Shown in pieces: positions 22,900-33,858 of a stretch of 64,000 nucleotides of DNA. The notes beneath the pieces are model-generated. The model worked only from the letters and a program-made list of their open reading frames with translations. It did not search any database and had not been told where the DNA came from. The stretch covers positions 1,269,501 to 1,333,500 of the forward strand of contig BROG01000078.1 of NCBI GenBank assembly GCA_030159075.1, read 5' to 3'. The position numbers and the translations under genes were made by a program. Numbering within the stretch: position 1 is the stretch's first letter; each line of letters opens with the position of its first letter. The DNA is from Atrina japonica (Eukaryota; Mollusca; Bivalvia; Pterioida; Pinnidae).

Positions 22900-24286
22900 T
22901 GTATAGTTGCTTTTATTCGTAGGGATTTAATTTCGCTGTTTTCGTGGTCAAAGAAAATACTGCTAAATTAATATCCATGAATATAATACCTTACACTTAT
23001 GATGTATCAGAAAGACAATGCGTAACCAATCAAAATTCTTAAAGGTATTTCCTATCAAAATGTATTCATCCATTCATTTATTACCAGACATCGTAAAACA
23101 AATCACAAAGTGTTCATATGCTTTTACATCAACTCCTTTTACATTTCTGTTTTGGAAACAGTCTTACGTGAAATTTAACACCCGTGAATAATTTCCTTTC
23201 AGACAAACGTGAAATTTTCTACCTGTGAAAGTATACAACTATACAGTGTTTATAGATATACAAAATTACGTAATGAATGAACTGAACTCATTTAACGTAA
23301 TTACAGAGATGCCAACTTTAGAAAATTGAAAAATGGAGTCTCAATGTGTGTGCCAAAGGCGTGAACCCACTAGGGGGTCCAAGAAATTTTTAAAATTAGA
23401 TGCTCACAGACACATTCTCCTGGGTTAAATTAGTGTATATGCAATTTCTTACCCATGAATAAAATGACTCAGATTTGTTTTGGAAAAATCGGAGAATTGA
23501 ATAGGAAACTGGAGGCATGGATTTTAACACTTTAAACGGAGAAACTCTGCCCAAAACGGAGAGGTTGGCAGCCCTGTAATTATGGTACGAAATGTGGACA
23601 TGTCTACACAGTACACTCAAATAATTCATTATCAAACTTGAGGGTGCAATGAGTTCAATTCAGAATATATTTTTATTCATATTATGTACTATAATAATAT
23701 ATACTAAATACTATTTCTATAAATACCCATTTCCATGCATTTAGTGTGTTAAATTTCAGAGAACAGTAGAGAATCAGTTCTGCCTTTTTTCAAATTTTAA
23801 AAGGTAAATAAAATACCTGTATAAACCAATATCTTTAAAAAAAAAAATAAGCATCTCATGCAATGCTAGGAAGCAATTTGATCTATATCCAGACCCAGCA
23901 TTGAACAGAAAAAAGGAAAAATCAATTTGATACAGGTGCCAAGTCCGATAAATTGGTCCAATAAAAACACTAAGCAAATGATTTAAAGATGACCCACAAG
24001 TACATCGATTTGAATGATTCCATCCAGTGGCATAAAGCAAATAATTTTGAAAATGGGTCGCATGATATAAAAATCTGAACGCCATCTACAGAGATGCTAA
24101 GCAAATATTGACGAAAATAAACAGACTCTCGAACCGAAAAATGATGAAGCAGATCACTGAAATGATATAATTAGCATGGATTACGATACATCGTTTACAG
24201 AGTGCAGTAAGATATTGTGTTGGTACACAGAAGCTGGTATATGGTTTTGTGATGTAAAGTATCTTACTCCCGATATTAGGACTATC
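22899..24286 (-). other. Probable 3' UTR / downstream region of Rap1
   Basis: This lies directly downstream (minus strand) of the last Rap1 coding exon. It has no coding signal. An AATAAA on the minus strand is at 23672-23677, about 610 nt past the exon B stop; another is near 23077. The true 3' end is not determinable from sequence. Confidence 0.5.
23672..23677 (-). promoter_or_regulatory. Candidate polyadenylation signal (minus strand AATAAA)
   Basis: A TTTATT on the plus strand gives AATAAA in the Rap1 sense, roughly 610 nt after the exon B stop codon. Confidence 0.35.
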
Positions 24287-24373
24287 CTATAATATCAAAC
24301 ACTTTCCCCCTGATCTTTTCTGTTGTCGCTGAGGGTTACGCTCGTTAATTAACTTTACCAATCCCACAAATAT
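24287..24373 (-). CDS. Rap1: Rap1 alternative C-terminal exon B (CaaX CLIL)
   Basis: On the minus strand the acceptor GTTCTGTTTTACAG precedes ATATTTGTG, and the frame runs 28 codons to TAG at 24287-24289. The peptide starts IFVGLVKLINERNPQ, the position where Rap1 proteins have IFYDLVRQIN, then RQQKRSGGK and ends CLIL. The Cys four residues from the end with Leu last fits the geranylgeranyltransferase-I rule. Phase 0 matches the constitutive exon ending at 27480, giving a 183-residue protein against 184 in human Rap1. The upstream tail is basic but contains a GG in place of continuous lysines, unlike exon A. If exon A is included upstream, this sequence becomes 3' UTR because exon A has its own stop. 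It is paralogous to exon A (shared LV-LIN--NP-R pattern). Confidence 0.85.
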   Translation of the reverse strand: MFVGLVKLINERNPQRQQKRSGGKCLIL

Positions 24374-24430
24374 CTGTAAAACAGAACAGATGTCAAATCA
24401 AAACCAAGTTACCTTGGAAACGGAACTTAC

Positions 24431-24431
24431 A
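24431..24431 (-). promoter_or_regulatory. Rap1: Candidate 5' splice site at the end of exon A
   Basis: Reading the minus strand, GTAAGT begins at 24430 immediately after the 119-nt candidate exon 24549-24431. The donor lies 26 nt after the exon A stop. Splicing to exon B would remove a 57-nt intron (24374-24430), which is short. No transcript data are available. Confidence 0.45.
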
Positions 24432-24456
24432 CATGAAACAATGTGGTGATATATTC

Positions 24457-24549
24457 CTAGAGTAGGGTGCATTTACTTTTGCTCTTTTGATTCTTGACTT
24501 TTCGTTCAGGATTCTTTTTGTTTATTAATCTTACTAAGTCACAGAAACT
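24457..24549 (-). CDS. Rap1: Rap1 alternative C-terminal exon A (CaaX CTLL)
   Basis: The acceptor TTTCTTTTAATTTCAG is followed by AGTTTCTGTGAC, and the frame runs 30 codons to TAG at 24457-24459. The peptide begins SFCDLVRLINKKNPERK, matching the final alpha-helix of Rap1 (human IFYDLVRQINRK). It continues with a strongly basic stretch VKNQKSKSK and ends CTLL, a geranylgeranylation-type CaaX box. Phase 0 matches the exon ending at 27480, giving a 185-residue protein. The next acceptor-bearing exon (B) lies only 83 nt past the exon A stop and is a diverged duplicate. Exon A keeps the DLVR motif of canonical Rap1 and the denser lysine cluster, so it may be the ancestral-type tail. A strong donor after the stop suggests a cassette arrangement rather than a simple terminal exon. 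Confidence 0.88.
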   Translation of the reverse strand, partial: SFCDLVRLINKKNPERKVKNQKSKSKCTLL

Positions 24550-24691
24550 CTGAAATTAAAAGAAACACAATTATGAAATAAAATTCAAAACGAATTGAAA
24601 CAAGAATTGTCAGAAGACAACAAAGCTTGCCTGAAACGGGTGTAAATTTGCAAAATAGGTTTTTGACCTACAGTTGTCAGGTTTTAAGGTT

Positions 24692-25150
24692 AAGGTCACT
24701 AGGTAAAAAGTGAAGGTACCAAATGAAAGCTCTGGTCATAAGGAATCTTTATGTGATATACCAAAGCCCTATCCCTTATGGTTTTAAAGATATAACCATG
24801 GTTAAAATTTTTGAAAAGTAAGTAAAAGTCCAAGGTCACTAGGTAAAAAGTGAAGGTACCAAATGAAAGCTCTGGTCATAAGGAATCTTTATGTGATATA
24901 CCAAAGCCCTATCCCTTATGGTTTTAAAGATATAACCATGGTTAAAATTTTTGAAAAGTAAGTAAAAGTCCAAGGTCACTAGGTCAAATGTCAAGATGCC
25001 AAATGAAAGCTCTGGTCATAAGAAATCTATATGTGAAATATCAAAGCCGTGTCCCTTGCAGTTAAAAGGATATAGGCCAGGTTAAAATTTTGTCCACAGA
25101 CGCCGACCCTGACGCCAGGGGTATGGCATTAGCTCTCAAAACTTTTGTCC
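24692..25150. repeat. 140-bp direct repeats, two identical units plus a diverged one
   Basis: Units start at AAGGTCACTAGG at 24692, 24832 and 24972, with a period of exactly 140 bp. The first two look identical; the third diverges and runs into GACGCCGACCCTGACGCCAG, a phrase typical of dispersed molluscan repeats. The identity of units 1 and 2 implies a very recent duplication or gene conversion. Confidence 0.9.
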
Positions 25151-25359
25151 TGGCGAGCTTAAAAAGGGGAAAAAGGTGATAATTTTGGGGTAATACTTGA
25201 TCAGATTGCTAGAAACATCTCAAAGTAGACCGTCAAAAAAGGAACAATCATGTGAAGGTCTTATACATGTATATTTAATTTACAACAAGGCATCATAAGT
25301 AATACTGATCCCTTTGCCATGGAAATATTGTATAATACAATAATATTTTAATGAAATAA

Positions 25360-25740
25360 TCAAAGGGCAATAACTCTGTAAATAAGGGAGCACGGCTTAC
25401 GAAGCGCGAACTCGTCCAAGATATTACCGTAGTAAACCCTTGTATCAAGTTTCGTGAAATACTGTTGAGAAATAAATCTGTTTGAGTGCTGACAATGATA
25501 TTTCAATGAAATAAACAAAGGGCAATAACTCTGTAAATAAAGGTGTGCAGGATACAAAGCGTGATCTCGTCAGAGATATTACCATAGTAACCCCTTGTCT
25601 TAAGTTTCGTGAAATTCTGTTGAGAGATAAGATTATTACAGAGCTGATAAGAAAGTGTAACATACGTACGTATGTACACATGTAAGTACGTACATGCGTA
25701 TGTACGAGCCTAATCCTATATCCCTTTCAAACTTTGTTTG
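25360..25740. repeat. Dispersed repeat, two tandem copies (GGGCAATAACTCTGTAAATA)
   Basis: The phrase GGGCAATAACTCTGTAAATA occurs at 25366 and again near 25519, followed by similar GATATTACC and TTTCGTGAAAT phrases about 150 bp apart. A TACGTACGTATGTAC-rich end follows. The element type is common in molluscs (general knowledge). Confidence 0.7.
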
Positions 25741-25800
25741 CAAGGGGATAATAATGGCCATTTCAGTGACGGTAAAGTGTTAGTAATAACACAATATATG

Positions 25801-26640
25801 TAGGGGTGAAACGATACGCTTCCTTCACAATACGATACGTATTGTATAATTTTGTCATGATACGGTTATTTTCGATAGGATACATTTTGTAGGAATTTTA
25901 TTAAAAGAAATACATTTTATGGTGGGTTTTCTTTTTTAATTCAGATTTTGTTATATTAACTTAATGACAAAAACAAACCTGGAAATAAAATTGACTAGAT
26001 TAAATTGAATTAACTGACAAAGCTATCACTATACTGGTGAGCGACCAATTCTCGCCAACCCATTTTATTTCAACTGATATTTTTAGTTTGCCAAAGAATT
26101 ATTTTAGTACATTTACTGATTTAGCAAACAAGAAATCCCCTTGTCTTCGAAACAAAAAATTAATTGTGACAGTATGCACCTGTTTGCAAGTTACGTGCCA
26201 GTGAAAAATGCTTGGCGAGAACAAGCCTAGATACTTGGTGAGAATTGGTCGCTGACCAGTAAGGCCTCTGTTCTCTGTGAAACGACTGAATTATCTTGTG
26301 AAATTGGGAACTCGAAATCTTCCCAAACTGGTGAACGGAATTTTGCGGGTGGTTCTTTTAGCTTTAAGCCTACCGGTATATAACTCAACTCTCCATACTA
26401 CATTAATGCAGTGATCGTAGTATATGTACCAACTGAATTATTCGGGTTAACCGGTATACTGTTGTCTGAGTCCGCAATTTGTAACATGTATACATTTGAG
26501 TTTTACTCAAATGTTGCCGATCCCGACTTTTTTATTGAACACCGATCCCGCAAAAAAAAATGAACAGAACTGAAAATAGAGATTCTGTACCGTGTACTGA
26601 ACCGAAGAAAAATACAGTGGTGAACAGTTTCACTCGTAAA
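25801..26640. mobile_element. Possible hAT-like element, eroded
   Basis: The left edge TAGGGGTGAAACGATACG resembles hAT termini. The right edge near 26617-26637 (CAGTGGTGAACAGTTTCAC) is only loosely complementary. No transposase frame is present, so the boundaries are uncertain. Confidence 0.35.
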
Positions 26641-27164
26641 TACATGTATACTCGATGACATTTCAGACACAATATTTGTCAATATTTTCAGCATGGAAAA
26701 AGTAAACAAATTCAATTTGTTAAAAAAAAAAGGAATTTTACAATCTGGAGGAAAACTATTTCTATTAAATAGAAAACTATTTTCTATTAGGAAATTGATT
26801 TTTATATCAAGGAAATTACAAAAATCAATTTTACTCTTGTTTAACTTTCTTTTTTTTTATTTGCCTGTACAAAAAATAATACATGTATAAAATCAACTGA
26901 AATGAAGAAATAGGTATGAAAGATCAATGTTCATCGATAAAACACACAAACGTACCGTGACAAGAGAAGCTGGTTGAAACTGAATTTAAAGTCATTTATT
27001 ATATCAAATTTTGATCCTACTGATTAGAAAACTATGCCTATACAATTATAAAGTTCTCAATTATTATCAATAACTTAAGGTTCACGTTATACAATAAATG
27101 CCAACAAATTTGATCTCTTTTGCACTTACGCTTCATAAAAAACTGATGTGAACGTAATGGCAGC

Positions 27165-27405
27165 TGATATTGTAAAATCCTGGCAGGGCGGAGTCTTGTG
27201 AACCTTTTCTTGACATGGATGAAATTAAAGGTTAGGTAATAAAGCATAGCATTAAAATTACACTGACAGGAGTAATCATTCCTACTTGTCACCATACAGA
27301 AGAGATTATCCAGTGAGGAATAAAATGTTTTTCCTGTGCAGCTTGCCATAATTAAAAATTGAGTAGAACCATCTGTATGATACTAGTAATCAAAATGTTA
27401 CTTCG
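27165..27405 (-). repeat. Retroelement head fragment, minus orientation
   Basis: Reverse complement contains CTATGGTGACAAGTAGGAAC-type phrases (locally GTATGGTGACAAGTAGGAAT) and GCTTTATTACCTAACC. It belongs to a family also found at 53700, 56160/57299, 58750, 60395 and 61261. At the last two sites it lies upstream of reverse-transcriptase remnants. A shared open frame includes CMVTSRNDYS. Confidence 0.75.
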
Positions 27406-27479
27406 CCTGGCCATATGTGAATCAGACAATACAAGCTCTTAAATCACAAAGGTTGACAGACACAAGTTCTTCTACTCAC

Positions 27480-27620
27480 CTCTGATACATTGATTTTAGC
27501 CTTTGCAGATGTTTCCATGAAATTACAGTTAAAATGTTTTGCTAAATTCATTCCTTGGTCTTTTCCGACAACCCTTTCATCTTCAAGGTCACATTTGTTT
27601 CCTACCAGAATCATTGGTAC
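27480..27620 (-). CDS. Rap1: Rap1 exon encoding residues 109-155 (NKCD and SAK motifs)
   Basis: The acceptor TTTTCCCACAG precedes GTACCAATG, and the donor GTGAGTAG follows GAG at 27480. The 47 codons begin [20 protein letters not shown], containing the guanine-specificity NKCD motif (residues 116-119). They end with [13 protein letters not shown], containing the SAK motif contacting the guanine base. Compared with human Rap1 the segment between LA and SAK is one residue shorter (KHFNCNF). Phase 0 at both ends lets it join either C-terminal exon A or B without frame change. The sequence distinguishes Rap1 from Rap2, which has VPVILVGNKVD here. Confidence 0.97.
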
Positions 27621-27731
27621 CTGTGGGAAAATACACTCATGTTTTAAAATAGAATTATACATCGTGTTGTAAATCAAACATTTGCTTACATCTTATAACA
27701 TTTAATTACACCGATTGGCGAAGACTGTTAT

Positions 27732-27931
27732 TATATTGTTGTTCAACGTCCCACTCAAGAATCTTTCACTCATATGGAGATATCACCAAATTCTGGTGAA
27801 AGGCTTCAAATTTTCGCCTATGCTCGGCACTTACGGCCATTAAGCAGTGAGGGTTCTTTAACGTGCCGACACCTACTATGACATGGGACCTTGGTTTTTA
27901 CTTCATCTGAAGGACAGGAAAAACCAGCCTC
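27732..27931 (-). repeat. SINE-1, minus orientation, truncated before the tRNA head
   Basis: It matches the SINE-1 body: CAACGTCCCACTCAAGAATC, CTCGGCACTTACGGCCATTA and AGGGTTCTTTAACGTGCCGA. The A/B-box head at the right end is missing. Confidence 0.8.
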
Positions 27932-28006
27932 CTCTACACCAAAGGTACATTAAACTTAAAATCAGGGATTCCATTGTATTACACTCTAGGAATGTTTGAT
28001 CACTGC

Positions 28007-28135
28007 TTCTGGCACTATCTACTGAAGTCTAAAACTTTTACTCAACTTCAGCTAATCTTGAAATCTGATTGGCTGAGGAGGCCTAGTTGAAAAATATTCT
28101 CAGACCTAAATAAATTCTCAAGGTTTATGGTGCCA
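28007..28135. mobile_element. MITE-150, shortened copy
   Basis: The inner phrases AAATCTGATTGGCTGAGGAG and GTTTATGGTGCCA match the family core and right end. The left GGGCCTGGCACC end is reduced to CTGGCAC. Confidence 0.7.
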
Positions 28136-28205
28136 TTTTAATAAACTTGTGAATTAATTAATCACTGATTACATGTCGTTACACTTGAAAAATAATCATT
28201 CTCTG

Positions 28206-28977
<772 letters not shown>

Positions 28978-29758
28978 CTAAAAAATTACAACATAGAACA
29001 GGTGATATTTGAAAAAGCTAAAATAGAAGCAAAATCTGAACTTGGAGACCAGTACGACTGTTTGATTGCATTTTTGTGAGAAACAAAATGGGAATAAATT
29101 ATAAAACAAATGCCTATTTGGCCAGAACGCTGCTTGTCAAGTAATTTTGTTTACAGCTCATCTGGTTTACACATCATAGGGTTGTGTAGAATATATGCCT
29201 ATATGTATATAAATAAGAGGAAATGTACCTTAACTAAATTTATTTTGAGTGTTTTAATTTTCTTTCGATACCGGTCAATTTATCTTATATAGAATGAGAC
29301 ATGCACAAATCTCGCCATGTGTTTTCTTGACAATCAGTAATCTTTGTAAAAAAAAATTCCAAAAGTTGATAGCCAATGGCCAGACTTATGGCGGATTCAA
29401 AGGTACAGATACAACAGGCTACGTTGAACAAGTTTATTGTAATTATACGCATGCATTTGTTTTTTTAACCACCAGCTAATCTTGCATAAAATCTGCGTAT
29501 AAAAATTTGCGTCAACGACAGATCACATTGCCATTTTTCTACTTGCATTTAGTCGATTTTCAGATATCACACTAATTAACATAAATAACACTTCTGACTT
29601 GAGACATGCAGATGTGGCCAGGTTGTATTTTTTTTTTACTAAATAAGGAAGTTATTTAAAGAGTCTCCTTGGAGAAAATGGTTCAACACACTTACATGTA
29701 CATGAAGTAGGTTAACACTAGTTAGTCATTAATGACTGATTTTCAGCCAATTAATAAA

Positions 29759-30050
29759 TTTTAAAGTCCCATAACTCTGGTAAATACTGCCAAATGTTGG
29801 CCATAATCAAACTCATCGGAAGATTTTAAAGTCCCATAACTCTGGTAAATACTACAAATGTTGGTCATAATCAAACTCATCTGCAGATTTTAAAGTCCCA
29901 TAACTCTGGTAAATACTGCCAAATGTTGGCCATAATCAAACTCATCTGAAGATTTTAAAGTCCCATAACTCTGGTAAATACTGCCAACTGTTGATCATAA
30001 TCAAACTCATCTTAAGATTTTAAAGTCCCATACAATGTAACTCTGGCAAA
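29759..30050. repeat. Tandem array of ~64-bp units, five copies
   Basis: Units beginning TTTTAAAGTCCCATAACTCT start at 29759, 29824, 29888, 29953 and 30018 (periods 64-65 bp). Internal phrase is AATGTTGGCCATAATCAAAC. The last unit is partial and diverged. Confidence 0.93.
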
Positions 30051-30713
30051 TATTGCTACATGTATGTGAAATTTTTAATTATTAAAAACTTATTTCTCAT
30101 CTAAAATTTATCTTATCAACAATCAGCATGGGGAATTAACCAGGGTAAAAACAACATATATTTGATGACACCCTTAACCAATCTATTCTCCAAAAAAACA
30201 ATTCAATAGTCCAAACTTCACATCTGCGATATAACCCATATAATCTTGTCTTAATTTGTTGACCAACAATTCGATAAAAGAACATGTACTATGATAAATA
30301 ATACAAAATGTGTACTGTTCCTACAGAAATTCTACCACATTTGTACAGTATGGTGAGTACATTTTTATTTTATACTTCCAGATATATTTCACAATAAATC
30401 CACAATTATTCAAAAAATTTAAAGAGGGTCACTGCTCCATGTATCTCAATGCTGTATAAAACTCAAAATATTGAAGAGTTAGACTACGTACATTGCATTC
30501 GCAATTAACCATTATCAAGCTTAAGAGTCATAAATTTGAACAGAAAATTTCATTCTTTTAATCTTTAGATCACATTCCCATCTTTACACAAATTCAATTG
30601 AGAGTAATGAGGCATTAAAAACTTTGTATCCAGCATCAGAACCATAAACAAAATCAATATAAATTTATAACAAAACAAACACATCAACTCCAAAACAGAA
30701 TATAGTAAAACCT

Positions 30714-30882
30714 GCTATAGCGGCCACCTCTATATAAGGATTACCTGTCTATAAAGGCCAAGTTTTTTCAAGTCCCTTGACTGCATACTTCAACTAAATT
30801 TAACCTGTGTATAAGGGTCACCTGCACATAAAGGTCAATATTTTCTGGTCCCTTGGGTGGCCCCTATATACAGGTTTCACTG
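30714..30882. mobile_element. pogo-like MITE, 169 bp
   Basis: The left end TAGTAAAACCTGCTATAGCG and the right end TATATACAGGTTTCACTG are inverted, and the right end is followed by TA. The element is non-coding. Confidence 0.7.
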
Positions 30883-31044
30883 TACTTAATAATGGAAATT
30901 ATATTGAAATTGAATTGGAAATGACTCTGTTCTAATTTTTTTTAAGAATATAAATGTGGTTTTATATGAAATATATCTGACATACCCGTCAAACTCAGGA
31001 ATGCATTAAGTGGAATATTTTTCTAAAAAGCAAGCTCTTTGACT

Positions 31045-31351
31045 TTGTACAAATGTTTTTGTTTGTTTGTTTATTGTTGTTTAGCGTCCCACTCAAGAAT
31101 CTTTCACTCATATGGAGACGTCACCAAATGCCGGTGAAGGGCTTCAAATTTTGGCCTATGCCCGGCACTTACGGCCATTGAGCAGTGAGGGTTCTTTAAC
31201 GTGCCAACACCTACTGCGACACGGGACCTCAAGTCTGTCTCATCCGAAGGACAGGAAACCAACCTGCTGCCGGCTGGATTCGAACTCACGACCTCACGAT
31301 CAAGAGGCGAGCGCCCTACCGACTGAGCCAGACTGGCTCTTGTACAAATGT
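31045..31351 (-). repeat. SINE-1, full length with 12-bp target-site duplications
   Basis: The SINE (31057-31339) is flanked by perfect direct repeats TTGTACAAATGT at 31045-31056 and 31340-31351. In reverse complement it begins AGAGCCAGTCTGGCTCAGTC (A-box), carries a B-box-like GTTCGAATCC and ends in a TTAAACAACAATAAACAAAC-type tail. A RNA polymerase III-transcribed, LINE-mobilised SINE is inferred. Confidence 0.93.
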
Positions 31352-31407
31352 AATAACATGTAAGGGGTAGACATAGGCAAATGGACCTTAAATTGTCAGG
31401 CTTTTTT

Positions 31408-31409
<2 letters not shown>

Positions 31410-31442
<33 letters not shown>
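31410..31442 (+). repeat. Poly-G homopolymer, 33 nt
   Basis: T8 is followed by a run of 33 G. In the Rap1 transcript this is intronic poly-C. The Pro-rich minus-strand frame across it is an artefact. Confidence 0.97.
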
Positions 31443-31443
<1 letters not shown>

Positions 31444-31825
31444 GTCGATTTTGGCAAAATGCCATTGGCATTGGTTTTTTTATTTTAGTCGTAAGCTCAA
31501 CATCAAATTTGAAATTTTCCCCTCAAATTGGGAAAAAATACATTGTACATGCATTTTGCATTGGGAATGGGGCCTAAATCTGGCCCCGTGGATACGATAG
31601 AAAAACCTCTGATTGTATGTGTACATACACTGTGTACAATCCAAAAATCTTCAAAAAGTGCATTTCGGGCATTATAATGACACTGTTACAATGTACATGT
31701 ACATGTATTCGAATTACATCTTGATGGGTACAATGTAAATGTATTTTTACAGTTAGTCAAAGATTAAAATTTATGATAATTTTCATTGACGAAAAAGGCA
31801 AAAATAGTATAAGTTCAAATTAGTA

Positions 31826-32059
31826 CAAGGATTTTCCTAACTCCTACATTCTGGGTCCAGGGTCCGAAAAATTGGGAAAAAATACATTTCAACAGAAACA
31901 GAAAAAGCTTAATTTAACACATTTGTTTGAAAATACTTTATTCTTTATTTTGAAATTCCAAATTGGAAACTTTTGTATATTTTTGACGAAAATACAACCA
32001 ATCTTTTCACTGGGATGGGTCCTGTAACTGGACCCAAAATTGGCCTAGGAAAATCCCTG
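31826..32059. mobile_element. Inverted-repeat element, 234 bp (CARGGATTTTCCTA ends)
   Basis: The left end CAAGGATTTTCCTA and right end TAGGAAAATCCCTG are inverted. The inner phrase GGGTCCAGGGTCCGAAAAAT and its TGGGTCCTGTAACTGGACCC counterpart are also self-complementary. A related core occurs at 50245-50335, and a looser relative just upstream at 31480-31600. Confidence 0.65.
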
Positions 32060-32533
32060 TTATCAAATATAAGACCTCTGAAATTTTGTCTTTCTTAATT
32101 TTCAAATGACATGAGGGAAAGCATTACCACACCAATATTCAAATGCCAAAGTATGGACTCAAATTAAAACTTGAGAGTTTGTATTTTGAAAGGCCATGTC
32201 AAATACTTCAAAATAATACCGTACATCAATACAAGGGAGATAACTTGAATTATTAAATAATTCTCACTCTGCATTTCCTATGACAAATTTGTATATATAT
32301 ACAGGAAGCCAAACTTGTGGTTAACAGTTTATTCACATGTAGCATAAAGGATTTCCCTTTCCTTATCGATATTCAAAATCTTTCAGCTATTTCAATTATT
32401 CCTGTCTTCACCTTAATTTCCACGTCACCCTTTACTGATGTCATGACATCTATGCACTTAAAATCTGGCATACATCAGATATACTAAGTTATGAGTTATA
32501 AAACAGTTATTTGTTTATTAAATGAGTACTTAC

Positions 32534-32590
32534 TGTACCAGCTGTATCCAGTATTTCCAACATACATTGTTGACCGTCAACTTCTACTTG
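32534..32590 (-). CDS. Rap1: Rap1 exon encoding residues 43-61 (DTAGT motif)
   Basis: The acceptor TTATTTTACAG precedes CAAGTAGAAG, and the donor GTAAGTAC follows ACA. The 19 codons read QVEVDGQQCMLEILDTAGT. The DTAGT motif (residues 57-61) forms the Mg/gamma-phosphate loop. Thr61, where most Ras proteins have Gln, is the hallmark of Rap GTPases and underlies their low intrinsic hydrolysis and dependence on RapGAPs (family knowledge). Human Rap1 has VEVDAQQ, so Gly48 is a minor change. Phase 0 at both ends. Confidence 0.97.
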
Positions 32591-32777
32591 CTGTAAAATA
32601 ATTGGAAAGAATTTAAGTGTTAAACATATGAAATATGCAATAAAATGTATAAACATAGTGAAATGAATGTACCTCATAATCATATGCAGAATAAGGAAGT
32701 AAAAACCTCTAACCACTATATATAATGTACTTCTGTACTTGTCAAAGTTGAACAAACACACATGCACGTACATACGT

Positions 32778-32943
32778 ATGAACACACACACAGGCACATA
32801 CTCCCCTTCCTACCACACAGGCACATACCCCCCCACACAGGCACATACACATACAAACAAAGGCAGACACATATCCCCCCACACAGGCACAAACCCACAC
32901 AAACAGGCACATACATGTACCTACACACAGGCACATACATATA
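32778..32943. repeat. Cryptic ACACAGGCACATAC repeat
   Basis: ACACAGGCACATA-type units recur irregularly, separated by C-rich spacers (CCCCCCC). The long frames on both strands (Thr/His-rich or Cys/Val-rich) come from this low complexity. Confidence 0.85.
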
Positions 32944-32967
32944 ATGTTCATGTACCCACACACCTAC

Positions 32968-33858
32968 TAGTGTTGAATCTAGGATCTGAAAAGGGCACAC
33001 AAACTCAGTGTGAAAGGGCACACAAAATCAGTGTGAAAGGGCACACAATTTCTGTTTGAAAGGGCACTTTAAATGCCTAAATTGGTTTTGAAGGCACCTG
33101 CACTATGTGTGCATATTCTCAGGGAATCGTGTGACGTGAAGTCGTTAAGGTCCGAGAACAAATTTACTTTTGGATTTGGCAAAAGATTTAGCGTTTATTC
33201 CCATTTACAGTATTTTCACAGCGATTATGGCTTTAAAAAGTCCTTTGTGAATTCCTACATATGTACAAGTGTGTATATTAGTAATTCGTATGACAGGCAA
33301 CTATAAGCAATTTGCGTGAATCGGTTTAAAATCAACGTGTCCGTTGACACAAGCTATTTTCCCACTCTTGAACTAGAGAGCCTGCTTCAAAAAATGATTC
33401 AACCACGTAGCAGCACATAACCTTCTTTAATGGGATATTTTGAAATAAAACATCGTTTTATTTGTTTGTCCATATATTTTTACAAACATTTTAGGTATAC
33501 ATTCAATTTGCTAGCCTTTTGAAAATAGCAGAAATTCAGCGAGTTTGCTGATATTCCCAATCACATATGAGTCGTTTGACTGCCCTATCTCGGTTGATTT
33601 CCTGAGGCTATTTAAACTGATCAACCATGAAATATACAGTCTTGACACAGGTAATTGGGGCAATTAACAGATTAAAGAATAAACAATAGGGATGGGGTTT
33701 CACAAGCAATTTCGCCAATGAATTGATTTTTTTTTTGGGGGGGGGGTTATTGGCAATTGACATCATGAAAAAGGGCATGGCGCCGGAAAAAAGGGCATGG
33801 CGTTTCCAAAAAAGGGCATGACGCGGCGCCATGCTATGTTGCTCTAGATTCAACACTA
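32968..33858. mobile_element. 891-bp inverted-repeat DNA element with 6-bp target duplication
   Basis: Terminal repeats TAGTGTTGAATCTAG (32968) and CTAGATTCAACACTA (ends 33858) are perfect complements, and the direct repeat ACCTAC flanks both sides (32962-32967 and 33859-33864). Subterminal iterated motifs differ between the two ends: GAAAGGGCACACAAA three times on the left (about 32988-33066) and AAAAGGGCATGGCG three times on the right (about 33767-33822). No transposase frame is visible, so it is non-autonomous. A hAT subgroup is possible, but a 6-bp duplication is atypical. Confidence 0.9.

Larger units (their letters stand above)
24550..27479 (-). other. Rap1: Rap1 intron before the alternative C-terminal exons
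   Basis: The intron (minus strand) starts with GTGAGTAG at 27479 and ends at the exon A acceptor. It carries 140-bp direct repeats (24692-25111), a second dispersed repeat (25360-25640), a hAT-like element (about 25801-26640) and a retroelement fragment (27165-27405). I searched by eye for a third, canonical IFYDLVRQ-type exon and did not find one. Confidence 0.7.
28978..32533 (-). other. Rap1: Rap1 intron (between residues 61 and 62)
   Basis: The intron is bounded by GTAAGTAC at 32533 and TTTTTTAG at 28978. It contains a 64-bp tandem array (29759-30050), a pogo-like MITE (30714-30882), a full SINE-1 with target duplication (31057-31339), a 33-nt poly-G (31410-31442) and a small inverted-repeat element (31826-32059). 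The plus-strand frames at 29110-29479 show no motif. Confidence 0.85.

Noticed and set aside
24457..24549. Exon A as the remnant of a separate Rap pseudogene
   Set aside because: It has an intact acceptor, correct phase, uninterrupted frame and a CaaX box, and lies exactly where the missing last exon of Rap1 is expected.
31104..31457. 117-codon minus-strand frame with poly-Pro start
   Set aside because: It is poly-G/C plus a SINE-1 read through its tRNA-like head; SINEs do not encode proteins.
32716..33059. Cys/Val/Tyr-rich and Thr/His-rich frames on both strands
   Set aside because: Both come from the ACACAGGCACATAC low-complexity repeat.
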